Below are positions 60,082 to 64,000 of a stretch of 64,000 bases of DNA, piece by piece. The DNA lies in assembly GCF_000425305.1 (NCBI RefSeq), contig NZ_AUDE01000021.1, forward strand, positions 1 to 64,000, given 5' to 3'. This DNA is from Psychroserpens burtonensis DSM 12212 (GTDB taxonomy: Bacteria; Bacteroidota; Bacteroidia; Flavobacteriales; Flavobacteriaceae). Numbering within the stretch: the first letter of the stretch is position 1; the number at the start of each line of letters is the position of its first letter. The translations under genes and the position numbers were made by a program. Below the pieces are notes generated by a model. It did not search any database. It was not told the origin of the DNA and saw only the letters and a program-made list of their open reading frames with translations.

Positions 60082-62919
60082 TTAGAATTTATAAGAGTAC
60101 CCTAAAGAAAATGTTGTTCCAGGGTCTCTCAATGTGAAAATTTGGTTTTGAGCTCTAAAAGATTCGTACTCGCTTAGTCTAGAGCTATCCAAAATATTTG
60201 TGATTTTTAAATTAATTGAAGAATTTTCGTCCTCCCCGAAAGTCTTATTAAACGTGAAGTTCAAACTGTTAAATGGTATGGTGTAGACATCTGGAACCTC
60301 TCTAATACCGACTACTTCTAAAGTTTTTCCTTGTACATTATAGAATAAGCCTGTTTGCAACCCTAAGTCATCATTATTATAATCTAGACCAAAATTAACT
60401 AAGAAAGGGGCTTGACCTTGTAATTGTCTTTTTCTATCAATAGTTTCACCATCTCTTGCACTCGCCTGTCTTCCTTCAAACTCATCGTCAGACATGGTTA
60501 ATTGAGACTGGATAATAGAAAAATTAAGATTAAATTTAAGGTCATTTAAGCTTTCTGCGATAAATCCTAAACGATGACGTAATTCAAACTCTGCTCCAAT
60601 TACATTGGCATCTCCTAAATTACCTACTGTAAGTTGAGTTGGTGCGTTAATGAAGAATTGTTGCTCTATGGCGTCTCTAAACCCTTTATAAAATCCACTG
60701 ATTGCAAACATTTGACCATTGTCTCCAAAATATTCATATCTCAAATCAAAATTATTAATATATGTTGGCACCAAGTCAATGTTACCAATAAATAACCTGT
60801 TCGTAATAGGGTCAAAAATTTGTGAAACAGAGGCCTCTTTAAATGACGGTCTTGCAGTAGTTCTTGAATAAGAAGCTCTTAAATTAGTGTCATCATTTAC
60901 AGAATATATCACGTTAGCAGACGGAAAAAAATCAAATTCATCTAAGATTAAATCTCTGTCAAAAAAGATGTTATTATTATCTCTAGTGCCTGTGTAGTAT
61001 GATTTAAAAAACTCTGTTCTTAGTCCCAAGACAGTTTTTATTTTTTCACCAACATTAAATTCTAGTGAGAAATAATTTGCTCCAATGTGTTGCTCACCTT
61101 CATAAGCATCAATAGGATTGAACGTATCGATATTTATTAAATACGTTCCACTGTCGCTTATTGGATTCCAAACGTTTTCTGTTGCTAATAAGTCGTCAAC
61201 ATTACCATCTGCAATAAATGATTGGTTTCCTCTAATATTAAAGGTGTAATCATCAATACTAAAATCTCTAAATTTATAAGTATAAGCACCACCAAATTTA
61301 ATTTTTGCTGGTCTATTAAATAGATTGATAGTTTTATCAAAGTCTACTTTCCCTGCCCAAGATTCTTCTAGAAGGTTTCTCCATAATTGTATTGGAAACG
61401 TTGATGCCGAAGGTGACAAGAAAGAATTACCACTATCAGATTGTTGTAAGGGCGTAATTCTATGACCTTTATCCATTACTTTTGAAAAGGTTGGTGACAA
61501 CTTCCATTCAAAATTAAACGCATTATCCTCTGAACTATTCAACCTATGTTTTCCTGTTAGAAGTAAATTAGTTATGGATCTCTCGGTATAAGTGATAGCG
61601 TTTTTAGTCAATGGCTCTAAAGCGCCACCAGTCCCATCTTGAGAGATGATTTGATCAAAAAAACCAGCTCCAGATTCTCCATTTTGAATGTGAAGTAAGT
61701 TGACCTTAAACTTAGACTTATTCGTTTTATAAGTAAGACCAGCCATTCCATTAAGAATAACGTTGTTTATACCTTCAGAACCTCTCGAATCTAATGCTGC
61801 AAGTAATTCATTTTTTGAAGTATCCTGCGGATCTTTAATATAGGCACCATCCACACGATTCTCATAAAAAATCGTTGTATTCTTGTATGAAAAGGATGTT
61901 TGATATCCTATTTTGTCATCTCCAATATCATATTGGTTACCTAATGTAAATCCCAAATCAAAATCCATACCGCTCATTTGTTGTTTTGCAGCAAGTTCTT
62001 TTTGAAATCGGTTTGTAAGTGTTGATAACAAGAGTCTATTTTCACTAGTAGAAGGAATTGGTTGATATCTATTGATTGGTAAGTTTCTTGTCCCATCATC
62101 ATATCCTAAAAAATCAGTATCACTCCCTTGTGAGGTTAAATAACTATCATTTAAGTGCATGTCTGGATTATAACTCGTACCCATTGATAGTGAATATTCT
62201 GCTCTTGTAGGAAAGTCTTTAGTCACAATATCAACAATACCACCTGTGAAATCTGCTGGATACTCTGCTGCTGCTGACTTTATAATAATTACATTGTCTA
62301 AGATGCTCGTTGGAAATAAATCCATTTGAATTGTATTTCTATCAGGATCCAATCCAGGAATATCAATACCATTAAGAATTGACTTTGTGTAACGATCACC
62401 TAAACCACGAACATAAACATATTTTCCACCTTGAATAGAGACACCAGGAACACTTTTTATCGCTGATGCTACATTACCTGCTCCACTACTTTTAATTGCT
62501 TCAGCAGACAAACCATCAAGTAAAGTCACCGACTTTCTTTGTAAATTCAAAACTGAATTTTCTGTGTTTCGTTTTACACTTGTCGTAAGAATAATTGTGT
62601 CAAGAGAATTAGTTTCTAAAGTCACATCCAAATTAGTCACATTACCAGCCGAAATAACAATTCCGCTAATTTCTTGGGTATTATATCCAACAAATGAAAA
62701 TATTATTGTGTAAGTACCTGGCTCTAATTCTAATTCGTACTTACCGTCAAAATCAGACGTTGTACCAGTAGTAGTACCCTTTACTAAAATATTACCAAAA
62801 GCAAGTGGTTCTACGAACTCACCATCAATAAGGTTACCTGCTACTGTTCCCGTTTGTGCATTGGCAAAGCCTAGGCAAATAAAGAAAAACATGAAGAGCG
62901 AGTATATTTTATTTTTCAT
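60082..62919 (-). CDS. TonB-dependent receptor with carboxypeptidase-like domain
   Basis: A 945-residue outer-membrane protein. After the signal peptide (FFICLGFANAQ) comes a CarboxypepD_reg-like domain (about 22-105, GTVAGNLIDGEFVEPLAFGN and GTYTIIFSFVGYNTQEISG). The plug follows (about 130-240, NVASAIKSVPGVSIQGGKYV, YVRGLGDRYTKSILNGIDIP), then a long beta-barrel ending FSLGYSYKF with the terminal aromatic needed for barrel insertion. The receptor imports an unknown substrate using TonB energy. It is encoded 112 bases downstream of the secreted protein at 63032 on the same strand, with a hairpin CTACTAC/GTAGTAG between. Confidence 0.92.
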   Translation of the reverse strand: MKNKIYSLFMFFFICLGFANAQTGTVAGNLIDGEFVEPLAFGNILVKGTTTGTTSDFDGKYELELEPGTYTIIFSFVGYNTQEISGIVISAGNVTNLDVTLETNSLDTIILTTSVKRNTENSVLNLQRKSVTLLDGLSAEAIKSSGAGNVASAIKSVPGVSIQGGKYVYVRGLGDRYTKSILNGIDIPGLDPDRNTIQMDLFPTSILDNVIIIKSAAAEYPADFTGGIVDIVTKDFPTRAEYSLSMGTSYNPDMHLNDSYLTSQGSDTDFLGYDDGTRNLPINRYQPIPSTSENRLLLSTLTNRFQKELAAKQQMSGMDFDLGFTLGNQYDIGDDKIGYQTSFSYKNTTIFYENRVDGAYIKDPQDTSKNELLAALDSRGSEGINNVILNGMAGLTYKTNKSKFKVNLLHIQNGESGAGFFDQIISQDGTGGALEPLTKNAITYTERSITNLLLTGKHRLNSSEDNAFNFEWKLSPTFSKVMDKGHRITPLQQSDSGNSFLSPSASTFPIQLWRNLLEESWAGKVDFDKTINLFNRPAKIKFGGAYTYKFRDFSIDDYTFNIRGNQSFIADGNVDDLLATENVWNPISDSGTYLINIDTFNPIDAYEGEQHIGANYFSLEFNVGEKIKTVLGLRTEFFKSYYTGTRDNNNIFFDRDLILDEFDFFPSANVIYSVNDDTNLRASYSRTTARPSFKEASVSQIFDPITNRLFIGNIDLVPTYINNFDLRYEYFGDNGQMFAISGFYKGFRDAIEQQFFINAPTQLTVGNLGDANVIGAEFELRHRLGFIAESLNDLKFNLNFSIIQSQLTMSDDEFEGRQASARDGETIDRKRQLQGQAPFLVNFGLDYNNDDLGLQTGLFYNVQGKTLEVVGIREVPDVYTIPFNSLNFTFNKTFGEDENSSINLKITNILDSSRLSEYESFRAQNQIFTLRDPGTTFSLGYSYKF

Positions 62920-63031
62920 AATTTAATAATTATATAAACTACTACCCAACTTTGTATTAATGAGTAGTAGCTTTTTTATTTTAGAGTTTTGTTGACTTCA
63001 AATACGATACTAATGATTTAGAGTTTTCTAA

Positions 63032-64000
63032 TTAAAAACCTAATCCACCTGCAGTATTAGAATACGTCCAAGCGAACTCAGAAGTTGTAGCGCCAACTGT
63101 ATTTTCTCCTTGTACTACTGCAGATGCAGTAGAACCAAATCCAGTAACTGTAACCGTCTCTGCTTTATTAACAAAAATATTGGTGACATCTGTAACACCT
63201 GTTGGTAATACAATTTCCCATGTCCCAAATGTCAAATCACCACTGTTGTAATTTGAAGCCACTCCATCATTGTCTAATTCCACATCAGAAGATGCTTTAA
63301 ATCCATAAGCATAGATGTTATTTGTTGTACCAGCAGCATTACTTCTATAATCTGCATATTCCCCATTTTCAGTATCAGCGTTACCAATAATTGTAACGTT
63401 TTGTATTGTAAATAGCCCAGAACCTGTACCTTCTGGTCCATCAACTTCAAATGCGTGATCAGAGATATTTCCTAGAACCACAACTGCATTACTGATTGTA
63501 CCAGAGTAAGCCTGGTCTATATCTAGAGCATCATCACCTTGTGACCAAACCAATAGATTGGAAGCGTTAACTGTCCCACCAAAAAATTCAAATCCGTCAT
63601 CAACGTTTGCGACAATCTCAATATTACTAATGATTGTGCCTGAACCAACACCTCCAAGAGTTAAACCATTTATTTCGTTCCCTTCTCCAATCAACGCGCC
63701 ACCATGACGTATAGATATATAGGACATCACTCCTGAGTTATCAGCAACATCTGTTCCTCCATATAAACCAAAAGTATCATCTGCGGGAATTCCTTCTATT
63801 TGGTTTTCAACAATATCACCAGAAAAAGAACATGGTGCATTACCCAACACAATTAATCCTCCCCAAAGCCCTCTATCATTTTCATCTAAATTAGAACCAG
63901 CAGTTTGTCCACAAGTAATATTATCTGTAATAGATGTAAATATAATTGGAGCAGTAGATGTACCAACAGCATTTATTTTTGAACCTTTAGCAATGATTAA
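63032..64000 (-). CDS. Secreted Gly/Asn-rich repeat protein, C-terminal part (runs off window)
   Basis: The frame is open from the window edge (IIAKGSKINAVGTSTAPIIF, then LWGGLIVLGNAPCSFSGD) to the stop at 63032, so the N-terminus is missing. The repeated pattern GTIISNIEIVANVDDGFEFF, GTISNAVVVLGNISDHAFEV and SYISIRHGGALIGEGNE, with many short turns, resembles right-handed beta-helix or parallel-strand surface proteins. The LWGGLIVLGNAP phrase is shared with a group of flavobacterial proteins encoded next to TonB-dependent receptors. Partner of the receptor at 60082 is likely. The TTG at 63850 is not the true start. Confidence 0.75.
   Translation of the reverse strand, partial: LIIAKGSKINAVGTSTAPIIFTSITDNITCGQTAGSNLDENDRGLWGGLIVLGNAPCSFSGDIVENQIEGIPADDTFGLYGGTDVADNSGVMSYISIRHGGALIGEGNEINGLTLGGVGSGTIISNIEIVANVDDGFEFFGGTVNASNLLVWSQGDDALDIDQAYSGTISNAVVVLGNISDHAFEVDGPEGTGSGLFTIQNVTIIGNADTENGEYADYRSNAAGTTNNIYAYGFKASSDVELDNDGVASNYNSGDLTFGTWEIVLPTGVTDVTNIFVNKAETVTVTGFGSTASAVVQGENTVGATTSEFAWTYSNTAGGLGF

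Overview
The window is AT-rich chromosomal DNA from a member of the Bacteroidota, almost certainly the Flavobacteriaceae. Evidence for this is the T9SS C-terminal sorting domains on secreted proteases, signal peptides ending in AQ or SQ, TonB-dependent receptors with carboxypeptidase-like N-terminal domains, DUF4286/DUF6428/DUF6503/DUF6090 families, and promoters of the TTTG-N19-TAnnTTTG type. I cannot name the genus from sequence alone.

Layout. 1-1142: the tail of an IS30-family element has removed the front of a carboxypeptidase-regulatory-domain gene. 1118-2520: an arsenic operon (arsR, DUF6428, arsC) with a 36-bp palindromic operator but no efflux pump. 2559-9050: LEA-like helical proteins, a VOC protein, a frameshifted DUF1801 gene, a 2-hydroxyacid dehydrogenase, a cupin, mgtE, rsmA and DUF4286. 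9051-10188: non-coding, with a perfect 262-bp tandem duplication and a family of short hairpins. 10189-25263: a TPR protein, serS, an HTTM protein, ribF, two large secreted metalloproteases, pth, rplY and prs.

25408-40374: a tRNA-Leu(CAA) whose last 14 bases are repeated at 40361-40374. The repeats bracket a 14.9-kb integrated island. The right half carries, on the minus strand, a tyrosine recombinase, an excisionase-like HTH protein, a ribbon-helix-helix protein, and a DUF3987 plus zinc-ribbon/Toprim-like primase pair. The left half is an array of same-strand cargo genes separated by seven palindromic repeats. In five successive cargo units the 9-10 bases just before the gene are the exact reverse complement of the 9-10 bases just after it, and every unit has a different sequence. 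This is the topology of integron gene cassettes, but the repeats do not match the classical attC consensus and no integron integrase is present. It is the most interesting feature here. Cargo includes a membrane-anchored receiver protein with a Cys-rich HATPase partner, a HhH-like protein paired with an HTH/GreA-tail-like protein, DUF6090, and several membrane or secreted unknowns. An IS3 remnant with an inverted end has broken one cassette.

40551-64000: core and envelope functions: HupE/UreJ-like protein, dCMP deaminase, S41 protease, a small flavin oxidoreductase, MarC, DUF3109, a TPR-LytS/LytTR two-component pair, nrdB-nrdA, two RDD proteins, a PiT phosphate transporter with a PhoU-like tail, and a TonB-dependent receptor next to a secreted repeat-rich protein cut by the window edge. 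Several genes are recently broken: DUF1801 and DUF4412 by frameshift, and DUF6503 by three in-frame TAA codons.
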